Source: Brevibacterium sp. JSBI002
Lineage (GTDB): Bacteria > Actinomycetota > Actinomycetes > Actinomycetales > Brevibacteriaceae
Assembly: GCF_026013965.1 (NCBI RefSeq)
Contig: NZ_CP110341.1
Location: 2,914,001-2,978,000 of the forward strand
Reading direction: 5' to 3'
DNA: 64,000 bases
Shown here: piece by piece, positions 46,442 through 55,173 of the stretch
Layout of the letters: every line of letters starts with the position of its first letter
Position numbering within the stretch: position 1 is the stretch's first letter
The notes under the pieces: generated by a model
Told to the model about the DNA's origin: nothing
Database searches by the model: none
The model's input: only the letters and a program-made list of their open reading frames with translations
Made by a program: the position numbers and the translations under genes

Positions 46442-46872
46442 TCGGACTCCGAGGAGCTGCGCGCCGGGCGTTTGGTCCGGCGACGTGATTTCTCCTGACT
46501 CGAACTCTCGCCCGAGTCGTCATCGGAGTCGTCCGAGGTGAGGGCGTCCTTGATGCCTTCCACAGCTCCCTGGGTCTTGCCCTTAGAGCCGTTCTCCATC
46601 ATTCCGCCCATCATCTCCGGTAGGTCGCGTCCGCCCTGCTGTGTCAGATCGAGCCGGTTCGTCGCCTCGGCGAAGCGCAGATAGGTGTCCACGCTGGCGA
46701 TGACGATGCGTGCGTCGATCGTGAGGACCTCGATCCCCACCAGGGAGACGCGTACGTATGCATCGATGACCAGGCCCTTGTCGAGGATGATCTCGATGAC
46801 GTCTGCAAGCGAACTCGACGACGGACGGTCGACGTAGCTGCCGCGTGATCGTTCAACAGTGCTGGTGCTCAT
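46438..46872 (-). CDS. gvpA: Major gas vesicle shell protein GvpA
   Basis: 144 residues. The shell core [55 protein letters not shown] is nearly the textbook GvpA sequence. The C-terminal ~75 residues are polar and end in Ser/Arg/Lys-rich sequence, an extension also seen in Streptomyces GvpA. Forms the amphipathic ribs of the hollow gas-permeable shell. Confidence 0.93.
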   Translation of the reverse strand: MSTSTVERSRGSYVDRPSSSSLADVIEIILDKGLVIDAYVRVSLVGIEVLTIDARIVIASVDTYLRFAEATNRLDLTQQGGRDLPEMMGGMMENGSKGKTQGAVEGIKDALTSDDSDDDSGESSSQEKSRRRTKRPARSSSESE

Positions 46873-46903
46873 TGTCCTTGCCTACTTCCCAATCGGAGGA
46901 CGC

Positions 46904-48004
46904 TCAGCGGCGTTCCTCGTCTTCTGGTTCTTCGGATTCCTCGTATTCCACGGGCTCGTCAGCGGCTTCCGGTTCCTCCTCGTAGTCCTCTGCGGGCTCC
47001 GCGTCGTCTGCCTCGGCCGGTTCCTCGTCCTCGTAGTCCTCTGCCGGTTCCTCCTCATACTCCTCTTCGGCTTCGCCCTCGGCGGGCTCGAGATCGGACT
47101 CCTCCGCCTCCGAATCGTCGGGATCTGTCTCGTCCGCACCGGAGTCGACATCCGCGTCCTGATCCTCGGCGGACTCATCCTCGCTGCCTTCAGCTTGCTC
47201 CTGCTCCTCCTCGAGGCCGTCCTCGTGGGAGGTGACGAGCTCACCGTCGCGGATCTCTCCGCGCCAGCCCTCGACGCTGTCGGGATCGAGCATGATCTGA
47301 CGCATCACGTGGTGGACGAAGAACTTCAGTTCGAGGCGGAAACGGCGGGGAACGGTGAACCACAGGGCACCGACGCCTTCCACGAAGCCCTGCTTGTGGT
47401 ACTCGCCCACCGCAATGATCCGGGTCAGCCTGGGTGCGACTTCGTGGAAGGAGATGCTGCCGCTGATGTAGCCCTTCTCGCCGGTCGATTCCCATACGAT
47501 ATGGGAGTCGGGAACCTGCTCGGTGATCGTGGCTTCCCAGGTTCGATGCGACCAGACCGCCTGGCCCTTGATGCTGAGGGTGACATCATCGGTGCGTTCG
47601 ACGTTCTCGACCTTCTTCATGAAATCGGGCCAGTCCTCGAACATCGTGAACGCGTTGTAGGCCACGTTCAGCGGGACACCGACCTCTGCGGTCTCCACGA
47701 TGTTGGAGAACTTGAAATCACCGGAGCCGCCCGAACCGCTCGAGCCGCCTCCGAACAGACCCTTGACTTTCTCCTTGACGCCGGTCGTCGCCGCAGACAG
47801 TGCCGCTTTCGCCGGTGACTCGCCCTCAGCGATCTCCTCCGCACCAGCCTGGGCCGCAGGCGCTGCACCATCGCCCATACCGTCGAGACGGTCTGCGAAC
47901 TTCTCGACCCTGTCCCCGACGGAGTTGACCGCCTTGCGTCCGAGGGTCTTGGCGAAGTCTCCGGCCTGCTGCCTGAGGCCGCTGAAGATCGAATCATCAC
48001 TCAT
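46904..48004 (-). CDS. SRPBCC-domain gas-vesicle-cluster protein (GvpZ-like)
   Basis: 366 residues. Central SRPBCC/polyketide-cyclase fold: VETAEVGVPLNVAYNAFTMF, EDWPDFMKKVENVERTDD, AVWSHRTWEATITEQVPDSH, RIIAVGEYHKQGFVEGVG. N-terminal helical stretch with a Gly/Ser linker; the last ~120 residues are extremely acidic (repeats of EEPAEDYE-type). Streptomyces gas-vesicle clusters carry an SRPBCC gene, gvpZ, in a similar context. It overlaps the upstream gene by eight bases. Function unknown. Confidence 0.75.
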   Translation of the reverse strand: MSDDSIFSGLRQQAGDFAKTLGRKAVNSVGDRVEKFADRLDGMGDGAAPAAQAGAEEIAEGESPAKAALSAATTGVKEKVKGLFGGGSSGSGGSGDFKFSNIVETAEVGVPLNVAYNAFTMFEDWPDFMKKVENVERTDDVTLSIKGQAVWSHRTWEATITEQVPDSHIVWESTGEKGYISGSISFHEVAPRLTRIIAVGEYHKQGFVEGVGALWFTVPRRFRLELKFFVHHVMRQIMLDPDSVEGWRGEIRDGELVTSHEDGLEEEQEQAEGSEDESAEDQDADVDSGADETDPDDSEAEESDLEPAEGEAEEEYEEEPAEDYEDEEPAEADDAEPAEDYEEEPEAADEPVEYEESEEPEDEERR

Positions 48005-48677
48005 CTTCGGCCTCCTCGGGCTTGGCAGCGGCGCGAGATGAGGTCTTCTTCGCAGTCGTCGATCGCTTGGAGCCCGACTTCGTGCGCGAGCCGCGCGAAC
48101 TGGTCGAAGACTTCGACGAACGCGTGCCCTTCGCGGAGCGGTTCGCTGTCGAGGAGCGCTTGGCTGCCGGCTTCTTCGGAGCTTCCTCCTCAGCCTGCGG
48201 CTCTTCGTCGATCTCCTGCGGCTCGTCGGCCGTCTCCGCCTCGCCGGTCTCGGAACCCTCCGACGGCTCGGGAGCGTTCTCGGCCTCCGACTCGGGCGCG
48301 TTCTCTTCGTCGTCCGCGCCTTCGCTGTCATCGACGCTGGGATCGATCGCGTCGGCGGTGTCATCGAGAGTCGCCTTCATCTTCTCGGTCTGCTCCTGAA
48401 GCTTGGCGCTGAGCTGATCGACTCCCTTCGCTGCCACGGCCTTGGCGGCGTTCTTGCCGGAGTCGGCCAGACGGCCGGTGATCTTCTCCTGGAGATTCTT
48501 GAGCTCGGGGGAAGAATCAGCGAAATCCTTGAGTCCGCCCAGAAGCTGGTCGCGATTCTTCGCGGCGGTCGTCCCGGCGACAGCCGAGGCGACCGTGAGC
48601 GCCAGGCCGAACTTCTTGGTTCTGCCGAGCATGTAGCCCGCCAGTATCAGGCCGGTGATTTTCATCTTGTTGTTCAT
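47997..48677 (-). CDS. Gas-vesicle-cluster protein with acidic and basic tails (GvpY-like)
   Basis: 226 residues from ATG 48677, ribosome site GGAGG. A short membrane-like start (ITGLILAGYMLGRTKKFGLA, LTVASAVAGTTAAKN), then a helical segment, an acidic middle (DDSEGADDEENAPESEAENA) and a basic Ser/Arg/Lys tail (RGSRTKSGSKRSTTAKKTSS) resembling histone-like tails. Matches in position the GvpY of Streptomyces clusters, but sequence support is weak because most of it is low complexity. First gene of the operon. Confidence 0.65.
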   Translation of the reverse strand: MNNKMKITGLILAGYMLGRTKKFGLALTVASAVAGTTAAKNRDQLLGGLKDFADSSPELKNLQEKITGRLADSGKNAAKAVAAKGVDQLSAKLQEQTEKMKATLDDTADAIDPSVDDSEGADDEENAPESEAENAPEPSEGSETGEAETADEPQEIDEEPQAEEEAPKKPAAKRSSTANRSAKGTRSSKSSTSSRGSRTKSGSKRSTTAKKTSSRAAAKPEEAEDE

Positions 48678-48917
48678 GATTGCCTCCGTCTCCGCGCTGA
48701 TGGGCACGGACCGAGATGGGAATTCGAAGACTGTCCCCTGGCCGGGATTGCCGTTCCACGGGGTACAGCTCCACTGTGCTGATCAATGATTCGAGGGTCA
48801 CCGCCTCATGACAACGACGGCGGGAATCGTCTCCGCCCGGCGTCCGAGGCTGTCGCAGATTCCTGACCGCATCTGCGGGCTTCCTGCGTCCCGGAAGCCA
48901 AGAGCACTCTGCCCTTT

Positions 48918-48953
48918 TCACTATCATCTGTTCAACCACCCCTGATCCGTCAA
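48918..48953 (-). promoter_or_regulatory. Possible promoter of the gas vesicle operon
   Basis: On the minus strand TTGACG (48953-48948) is followed by GATGAT (48928-48923) at a long 19-base spacing. The segment lies 250 bases upstream of the first operon gene and also overlaps the end region of the ybdK gene's downstream side. Weak candidate only. Confidence 0.2.
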
Positions 48954-48970
48954 GGGGGGTCAGAAACGCC

Positions 48971-50089
48971 TCAGGGGGCCATTGGCGATTGCTCGAATAC
49001 ATCCTGAGAACTGTCTGTCAATCTGTGTGCGGCGTATTCCAACAGGCCTCCTACCCCCTTTCTCGCTGCGATCCGGCGCTGCTTCTCGGAACCGGTGCCC
49101 TGGTTGACCAGACGGCGGAGTCCTTGGTGAACATGGGGAATGTCCTGGGTTCGTGTGAGGGCCGGTCGTGCGCGTTGGAACGCCTTTCGGACTACCTTTG
49201 CAGCCGGGACACTCGTATGTGTGTCGGGGTCCATGAGCATTCCCGTCAGTCCGAAGCGTGCAGCCTGCCAATGAGCGATGTTCAGCAGATTCGCAGGGAC
49301 CGCGTCCGTGTCCGGGTCGTCCATCGCGACATCCGCGAGCGCACGAATGAGCAGTGCGATGGTCACAGTGGCCGCGGTGTCCAGCTGCACGTCACAGGTC
49401 CGGACTTCGACGGTCCTGTGCGTGGGTGAGAGCCGGACCAGCCAACCCAGAGTCGCCTCGTCGAACACCACGTCCGATCGCAGCGCAGCAGCGATCTGCG
49501 CATCGTAGTCGTCGAGGTCGTGGAAGTGAGGCGGAATGCCGAAGACGACCCACCGCCGGTAGTGGATGGAACGCCAGCTGGCGAAGCCGCTGTCGGCTCC
49601 GCGCCAGAGAGGAGAATTCGCGCTCAACGCGGTGAGCACGGGAATCCATCTGCGCAGGCCGTTGAGTGCCCTCAGTCCTGCTTCCCGGTCGGGGATGTCG
49701 ACATGGACATGCATGCCGTTGACGTACTGATCGGCTGCGATCCCGGGCGCCAGGTCCGCGAACTCACGGTAGCGACTGCCATCACTGACGCCTGCCGGGG
49801 CGCCCGAGATCTGAGGCGCTGTGCCGAGGCCGACAGCGAACAGATCGCGCACCCGAGACGCTGTCGAGAGGCTGCGGCGAAAAGCGTGCAGCGATTCGAC
49901 CGCCTCGTCAGCCGTGGTCAGGACGGGAGTGGCGAACTCGATCTGCCCGGGCAGCCATTCGGCACAGGCTTCTCCGCTGTTCGGGCTCACCGCGTCCTCT
50001 ACCTCCTGCAAGCTGCTCTTCGATCGAGCAGGCAGAAGTGAATGTCGATCGACGAGGAGGAATTCCTCCTCGATGCCGAATTCGCTCAT
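48971..50089 (-). CDS. ybdK: Carboxylate-amine ligase, YbdK family
   Basis: 372 residues from ATG 50089, preferred over GTG 50095 because GAGGTGA precedes it. FGIEEEFLLVD at the start (Mg-ATP site), YVNGMHVHVDIPDREAGL, LSANSPLWRGADSGFASWRS and VEVRTCDVQLDTAATVTI mark the glutamate-cysteine ligase 2 family. YbdK-type enzymes have weak gamma-glutamylcysteine ligase activity; actinobacteria usually use mycothiol, so the true substrate is uncertain. Confidence 0.88.
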   Translation of the reverse strand: MSEFGIEEEFLLVDRHSLLPARSKSSLQEVEDAVSPNSGEACAEWLPGQIEFATPVLTTADEAVESLHAFRRSLSTASRVRDLFAVGLGTAPQISGAPAGVSDGSRYREFADLAPGIAADQYVNGMHVHVDIPDREAGLRALNGLRRWIPVLTALSANSPLWRGADSGFASWRSIHYRRWVVFGIPPHFHDLDDYDAQIAAALRSDVVFDEATLGWLVRLSPTHRTVEVRTCDVQLDTAATVTIALLIRALADVAMDDPDTDAVPANLLNIAHWQAARFGLTGMLMDPDTHTSVPAAKVVRKAFQRARPALTRTQDIPHVHQGLRRLVNQGTGSEKQRRIAARKGVGGLLEYAAHRLTDSSQDVFEQSPMAP

Positions 50090-50396
50090 CGTCACCTCAT
50101 TCCGTTTCTGACCCGCTCACGCTATTGGACCGGCCGCGGATGCGACAGCAGATGTGGGACCTCACTGAAATACCTGCGTAGAGGCTCCTTCGGCAGGTGC
50201 AGGCGGTGGGCGCTCGCGGCGATTTAGAAGCGGCAGACGGATCGCCCACAGCCCCTAGCACTGCTCGAGAAGCAGAACGTACACTGCGGGAAGATTCGAG
50301 ACACACATAAGCGAGCAGGACTGGGTCCCGAATCGCTGGCACACCGGGCAGGACAGATCTCCTGCTGCGAAAGTCACGAGGCGAATCAGCAGACGT
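50090..50396. other. Intergenic stretch without recognised gene
   Basis: Divergent gap between ybdK and the small protein at 50397. I see no clear promoter or repeat. A Cys-rich 40-codon minus-strand frame (50255-50377) is present but unsupported. Confidence 0.4.
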
Positions 50397-50705
50397 ATGG
50401 ATGACCAGAACCCGAAGCGCATCGACACCAACTCCGGCGGCTCGTTCTCGGACGAGCGCGCAATCATCAGGCGGAGGCAGCTCATTGAGGCCGTTGACTT
50501 CTGGAACATATCGGTTGCCGGAGCGTGGCTCCACTACGCCAGCCTGGGCGGTGAGCTCACCGAATACGAGCTCGATGCCTACCTCCACGAGGCCTACTTC
50601 CTGGAGCCCTATCAGCACGACACCCTGGCCGCGGCCGTCAATGAGCTCATCGATATGCTCCCTCCGCCCCCGCGAGCCCCGCTGACCGACGGACCCGGTC
50701 TATGA
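50397..50705 (+). CDS. Small conserved-type protein of unknown function
   Basis: 102 residues: an N-terminal basic-acidic stretch, then a helical core (RRQLIEAVDFWNISVAGAWL, GGELTEYELDAYLHEAYFLE, PYQHDTLAAAVNELIDMLPP). No family recognised with confidence, though the layout resembles short actinobacterial hypothetical proteins. Its stop overlaps by six bases the stop region of the convergent MFS gene. Confidence 0.55.
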   Translation: MDDQNPKRIDTNSGGSFSDERAIIRRRQLIEAVDFWNISVAGAWLHYASLGGELTEYELDAYLHEAYFLEPYQHDTLAAAVNELIDMLPPPPRAPLTDGPGL

Positions 50706-52523
50706 CCGGTCACCTCGGTATTCCAGCCTCCCGCGACGGTTGCGATGGACGGCTCCCTGCCGAATCGCTTCTCGCACCGCCGCACGGAAGCGCCCCGGGC
50801 CCCATCGCCGAGCCCCGATCGCACGGTAGAGTTCCACCTCTCCGACGGGTTCCATGTCGCGGACGAAATCGATGATGCCGTTGACCTCGTTGGCCGAGAC
50901 CTCGGGCGGGACCTCGCGTGAGGACACCGAAGGCCACGGCGCATAGACGCCGGCCGATCCCGGGCCCGGACGCAGACGGCGGCGCCCAGGGCCTGCCTCG
51001 GCCCCCATCGTTGTCTCTCTTGCGCTGGCGGGCTCAGTCTGCTCGGGACCGCTTTCCGCAGCGCTTTCGGCACCCTCAGCGTCCTCGGCCGTCAGGGGGC
51101 GGGCGATGTCTTCGAGGTCGGCACCTTCCGCCTTGACTCCGAAGAGCAGTTCGGCGACTCCGCCGAGCGCCATGACCGCTGCCCCGATGCAGAACGCCCA
51201 GGCCACTTGGGAGCGGTCACCGGACTCGATCATGCCGCCGAAGAGCAGCGGACCGGCGATGCCTCCGGCGGCCGTACCGACGGCGTAGAAGAACGCGATG
51301 GCCAGTGCTCGAGTCTCCATCGGAAAGATCTCGCTGACCGTGAGATAGGCTGCGCTGGCACCGGACGACGCGAGGAAGAAGCACACGACGAGGATCAGGA
51401 GAAAGAGCCATTCGCCGCCGACTTCACCATTGAAGACGAAGGCGAGGACGACTGCGACGACCGCCGATCCAAGGTAGCTGAACGAGATCATCGGCTTCCG
51501 ACCGATCGTGTCGAAGAGCCTGCCGAGGACGACGGGGCCGGCGAAGTTGCTCAGCGACCACAGAATGATGAAGATCGGCACCGAGGCTGCGGCGACTCCG
51601 TAGAAACCGCTGAAGATCGTGCCGAGGTTGAAGGTGATGCCGTTGTAGAGGAACGCCTGACCGACGAAGAGGACGAGGCAGAGGATCGCGCGTTTGGGAT
51701 AGATCGTGAAAGCGACCTTCATGATCTCGACGAACGAGATCGTCTTCCGCTGCCGGACGGTGATGGTCTTCTTCGGCGCCGGCAGAGTCTGCGAGGTCTC
51801 CGCTTCGATGCCGTCTTCGATCTCGCCGACGATGCGTTCGGCCTCGTCGTTCCGACCGTGGATGAACAGCCACCTCGGACTCTCCGGAACGTTCTTGCGC
51901 ACGACGAAGACGAAGATCGCCAGCAGCATGCCGACGGCGAAGGCCAGGCGCCAGCCGATCATCTTCGGCAGGATATCGGTGTTGAGGAAGAGCAGCGTCG
52001 TCGCCGCCCCACCGGCGGCACCGAGCCAGTAGGAGCCGTTGATGATGAGGTCGATGCGGCCCCGCATGCGGGCGGGGATGAGTTCGTCGATGGCCGAGTT
52101 GACGGCCGCGTATTCCCCGCCGATGCCGGCACCGGTGAGAAAGCGGACGAGGAAGAAGTACCAGGCGGAGAACGAGAACGCCGTGGCGACGGTGGCGACG
52201 AGATAGAGCACGAGAGTGATGAGGAAGAGCTTGCGTCGGCCGAATCGGTCCGTGAGCTGGCCGAAGACGATCGCACCGACGCAAGCACCGAGCACGTAGA
52301 TTGCTCCGGCCGTGCCGATCTGCCCTGCAGTCATGTCGATGCCGCTGCCCTCTTCGGTCATCCGAGCCGCGACATTGCCGACCATCGTGACCTCGAGACC
52401 ATCGAGGATCCACACACTGCCGAGCCCGACGACGACCATCCAGTGGAACCGGGCCCACGGCAGCCGATCCAACCGTGCCGGCACGTCGGTCTTGACCGTC
52501 CCGAGTTCAACTTTCTCACTCAT
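50700..52523 (-). CDS. MFS transporter with extra C-terminal winged-helix-like domain
   Basis: 607 residues from ATG 52523 with AGGAGG upstream. Twelve membrane helices: LGSVWILDGLEVTMVGNVAA, FGQLTDRFGRRKLF (loop 2-3), GAGIGGEYAAVNSAIDELIP, PESPRWLFIHGRN and LFDTIGRKP place it in the sugar-porter/SV2-like metabolite transporters. Residues after ~475 are not part of the family: an acidic linker, then a segment (VSANEVNGIIDFVRDMEPVG, EVELYRAIGARRWGPGRFRA, AVREAIRQGAVHRNRRGRLE) that looks like a small winged helix. Substrate unknown. Confidence 0.8.
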   Translation of the reverse strand: MSEKVELGTVKTDVPARLDRLPWARFHWMVVVGLGSVWILDGLEVTMVGNVAARMTEEGSGIDMTAGQIGTAGAIYVLGACVGAIVFGQLTDRFGRRKLFLITLVLYLVATVATAFSFSAWYFFLVRFLTGAGIGGEYAAVNSAIDELIPARMRGRIDLIINGSYWLGAAGGAATTLLFLNTDILPKMIGWRLAFAVGMLLAIFVFVVRKNVPESPRWLFIHGRNDEAERIVGEIEDGIEAETSQTLPAPKKTITVRQRKTISFVEIMKVAFTIYPKRAILCLVLFVGQAFLYNGITFNLGTIFSGFYGVAAASVPIFIILWSLSNFAGPVVLGRLFDTIGRKPMISFSYLGSAVVAVVLAFVFNGEVGGEWLFLLILVVCFFLASSGASAAYLTVSEIFPMETRALAIAFFYAVGTAAGGIAGPLLFGGMIESGDRSQVAWAFCIGAAVMALGGVAELLFGVKAEGADLEDIARPLTAEDAEGAESAAESGPEQTEPASARETTMGAEAGPGRRRLRPGPGSAGVYAPWPSVSSREVPPEVSANEVNGIIDFVRDMEPVGEVELYRAIGARRWGPGRFRAAVREAIRQGAVHRNRRGRLEYRGDRS

Positions 52524-52605
52524 CACACGCCTCCTGGACAATTCCTGGACAGAGTCTTCTGATTGCCAGGAAGTCTAAGCACACGCTGCGGGGCCGACAA
52601 GGTAT

Positions 52606-53092
52606 GGCGCGAAATCTCTCGTCCGCGATGATCGTCTGGCTCTGATCATTGGCGGCGAAGACGTTGCGATAGCAGTCGGACGGCAGCACCGCATCGTTCA
52701 TGACCTGTTCGAAGGCCAGAGCCGACTGCGGACAGTTCGATGCGTGCTTGACCTATGAGCTCGTACTTCATCACCGCGCTGCCTCCGCTGGACGATGCGA
52801 GCACTTCGTCGGAGAGCAGCAGGGGCCCCTCTTCGGCGTAGCAGCGCAGAATCCTCGCTGCCAGTTCGACCTCTGCTTCGGCCTCGGCGCGCAGTCTGCC
52901 CATTTCGGGTGTGAGGAGATCAGCGAGGTCCCACCTGCGCTCGTCCATGAGATCCGCCGCTCGGGCGAGCGGTGCAGAACGCTCCCGCTCGGTCAGGAGC
53001 TCTCCGAGGCCTTTCAGGGTTCCGCCGGTGCCGACCACTTCGTCGGTGCTCTCCGCATCGTGAGCGAAGACGTGCTGGGCCGTCATCGGCAC
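52606..53092 (-). pseudogene. Decayed aldehyde dehydrogenase gene
   Basis: The first frame reads RAADLMDERRWDLADLLTPE, MGRLRAEAEAEVELAARILR and ends ALDH similarity at KYELIG near 52755. Directly after, another frame resumes with VKHASNCPQSALAFEQVMND and LPSDCYRNVFAANDQSQTII to about 52606. The missing part corresponds to the ~35 residues around EPWNFP, so there is an internal out-of-frame deletion. The whole C-terminal two thirds, with the catalytic Cys and Glu, are absent. Resembles succinate-semialdehyde dehydrogenases. Confidence 0.75.
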
Positions 53093-53120
53093 GGCGGGTG
53101 ATGTCAGGCCGGAAGGCGAC

Positions 53121-53207
53121 TCAGGCAGGCACGCCGCCCAGCATGGTGGCGATCAGCCCCAGTACCGCCAAGGCCGCGATGACGATCACGATCACACGTT
53201 TGCGCAT
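53121..53207 (-). CDS. Possible 28-residue single-helix membrane peptide
   Basis: MRKRVIVIVIAALAVLGLIA followed by TMLGGVPA: a basic start and one hydrophobic helix. The ribosome site is poor (GGA only). Similar one-helix peptides are frequent in actinobacteria. Could be a real small protein or chance. Confidence 0.35.
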   Translation of the reverse strand: MRKRVIVIVIAALAVLGLIATMLGGVPA

Positions 53208-53286
53208 GTTCCGAATTCTACTGCGACCCACCCGCCGGATGTCCAAGGCGCCCGACTGCGGGCCATCGTCACCACAGAGTCGTCCG

Positions 53287-53646
53287 TCACCACGGGTTGG
53301 CCTCCAGCCAGCGGGTGAACCAATAACGGTCGCCCTGGTAGTGCGACTTCTCCGGCTTGCACCCTTTGAGATCCGAATGCTCGCCCAGCCACGTCCGCAC
53401 CAGCGGCATGACCTCGTCCAGACGATCGACCCAGTCATCGAGTGGCAGCAGCAGAACCGAACCGTCATCGGAGTCCAGTCGGCATGAATAGTTCGGCAGT
53501 CCCTCGGTGATCTGCGAATGCGTATACCTGATCTGATCGCAGCCGGTGGTGAGATAGAAGCGGATGAACTCACCGCAGACGTAGGAGCACAGCGTTTTGA
53601 AGTTCCGGTAGCGGATCATCCACGCCGGAGGATCATATTCAGACAT
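53287..53646 (-). CDS. Protein of unknown function
   Basis: 119 residues, rich in Trp, Tyr and acidic residues: PPAWMIRYRNFKTLCSYVCG, TTGCDQIRYTHSQITEG, DDWVDRLDEVMPLVRTWLGE, YQGDRYWFTRWLEANPW. Composition is that of a real globular protein, with four Cys and no membrane segment. No family recognised. Monocistronic between a pseudogene region and an MFS gene. Confidence 0.55.
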   Translation of the reverse strand: MSEYDPPAWMIRYRNFKTLCSYVCGEFIRFYLTTGCDQIRYTHSQITEGLPNYSCRLDSDDGSVLLLPLDDWVDRLDEVMPLVRTWLGEHSDLKGCKPEKSHYQGDRYWFTRWLEANPW

Positions 53647-53780
53647 GAGTTCTATTGTAGGCGCACGTCGCCCCGATCGTCGGTCCCGATCTCACACGGG
53701 CCGCCTCGGCGCCGGGAAGGCACTGGGGACGAGACCCCTCGCTCTGGCTGAACGGTGGGTCAACTGTGGTCGACGGCTTC

Positions 53781-55076
53781 TCAGCTGCGGCGGGAGCTTG
53801 AGCGGATGAGGATGATCGCGAGAATCACGCACAGCAGATAGGTGGTACCTACGGCGATCCAGCCGAGTTCGAACCCGCCGGGCGAGCCGACGATGACACC
53901 CATGAGCAGTGGCCCGAGCGCGAAGCCGAAGAACATTCCGGCCGTCACCACCCCGCTGGCCGAGGCCATCGAAGCAGCGGGAATAGCCCGCATGAGTGCG
54001 GCCATGAGCACCACCGAGACGCCGAGAGCCGAGATCCCGTGGAAGGCCACGGCGACCCAGACGAGCAGTCCCCACCCGGCCGTGTCGGCGATGAGGAACA
54101 GCACCGCTCCAGCCAGGGCGATGAGGGCGAGGACCAGCAGCAGGTGCGGCCCCGAGGCGCCTTTGGCCATGCGTCTGGCCCAGGTGACGCGGGCGATGAC
54201 GCCGATGACGCCGGCCAGTGCGGCCGTGGCGCCGCCGAGGACGAGGCTGAAGCTCATCTCGCGCACGGCGAAGAGGGGCATGTACACGTTCGTCGCCTGC
54301 ACGCCGATGCCGTTGATCAGCCCGAACAGTGCCAGGGCCCACACCATGCCGGGGTGCCTGGCCGGACGGGTGGGTGACGGTCCCGGGTCGGGTCGGGCCG
54401 CCTCGGCGGGAGTGTCGGTCTCGGCGATGTCAGGGTTGAGGTCGGCCGCCTCGGCGGGGGTATCGCTTGAGGTTTTCGGAGCGGTCAGCAGCGGGGTGGT
54501 GCGCAGGGAATACCAGGTCATCGCAAGCAGGATGAGCGGGATGATCGTGACGGTCAGGGCTGCGCCGCGCCAGCCGATGCCGAGCGCGAGGACGGGGAAG
54601 GCAAGGCTGGCGACGAGCTGGCTGACCTGGACCCCGGACTGCTTGATGCCGACCCAGCCGATGCGTTTGATGTCGGGGACGCGTTCGAGCAGGATCCGGT
54701 TGGTCACCCCGTTGGGGAAGGACTGGGCGATGCCGGACAGGCCGGCGGCGAGCAGCAGCATCCCGAACCCGTCCGGCACGGCCACCAGAAGCAGTGCGAG
54801 CGCGGAGAGAACGAAGATGAACGCCATGAGCGAGAGGTCGGAGTGCCTGTCGGCGAGCCTGCCCAGGGTGGCGCTGCCGACGGCTGCGGCACCGAAGCAG
54901 GTGGTGGCCAGCAGTCCGAAGTGGGCTTCGGAGATGCCGAGCTCGGCGATGATCGAATCGCTCGTGGCACTGAGCCCGTAGAGCAGGATGGGCCCGGCGG
55001 CGACGGCACCGAGGAGAACAGTGAGCAGACCGATGCCAGGGGGCTTCTGGTCCAGTTTCCGGCCGTGGTCGGCCAT
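53781..55076 (-). CDS. MFS transporter
   Basis: 431 residues from ATG 55076 with AGGAGGTGAG upstream. Twelve membrane helices: LTVLLGAVAAGPILLYGLSA, GSATLGRLADRHSDLSLMAF (motif A), and in the second half MVWALALFGLINGIGVQATN. The centre has a duplicated acidic, proline-rich loop (SSDTPAEAADLNPD, ETDTPAEAARPDPG). Lies downstream of mogA-fdhD on the same strand with a 97-base gap. Substrate unknown; an anion or drug exporter is possible. Confidence 0.8.
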   Translation of the reverse strand: MADHGRKLDQKPPGIGLLTVLLGAVAAGPILLYGLSATSDSIIAELGISEAHFGLLATTCFGAAAVGSATLGRLADRHSDLSLMAFIFVLSALALLLVAVPDGFGMLLLAAGLSGIAQSFPNGVTNRILLERVPDIKRIGWVGIKQSGVQVSQLVASLAFPVLALGIGWRGAALTVTIIPLILLAMTWYSLRTTPLLTAPKTSSDTPAEAADLNPDIAETDTPAEAARPDPGPSPTRPARHPGMVWALALFGLINGIGVQATNVYMPLFAVREMSFSLVLGGATAALAGVIGVIARVTWARRMAKGASGPHLLLVLALIALAGAVLFLIADTAGWGLLVWVAVAFHGISALGVSVVLMAALMRAIPAASMASASGVVTAGMFFGFALGPLLMGVIVGSPGGFELGWIAVGTTYLLCVILAIILIRSSSRRS

Positions 55077-55173
55077 CACTCACCTCCTGTCGAGGGCATA
55101 CTTCAACTCAGCATGCTAGCCGGAGGCCGACGGCAAGTGTGGAGATGTCTCAGGCGCGGCTGCAGCGTCGAAG

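Noticed and set aside
50255..50377. Cys-rich 40-codon minus-strand frame, possible peptide natural product precursor
   Set aside because: No ribosome site and no modifying enzymes nearby.
51207..52562. 451-codon forward frame opposite the MFS gene
   Set aside because: Highly acidic artefact sequence complementary to membrane-helix codons.
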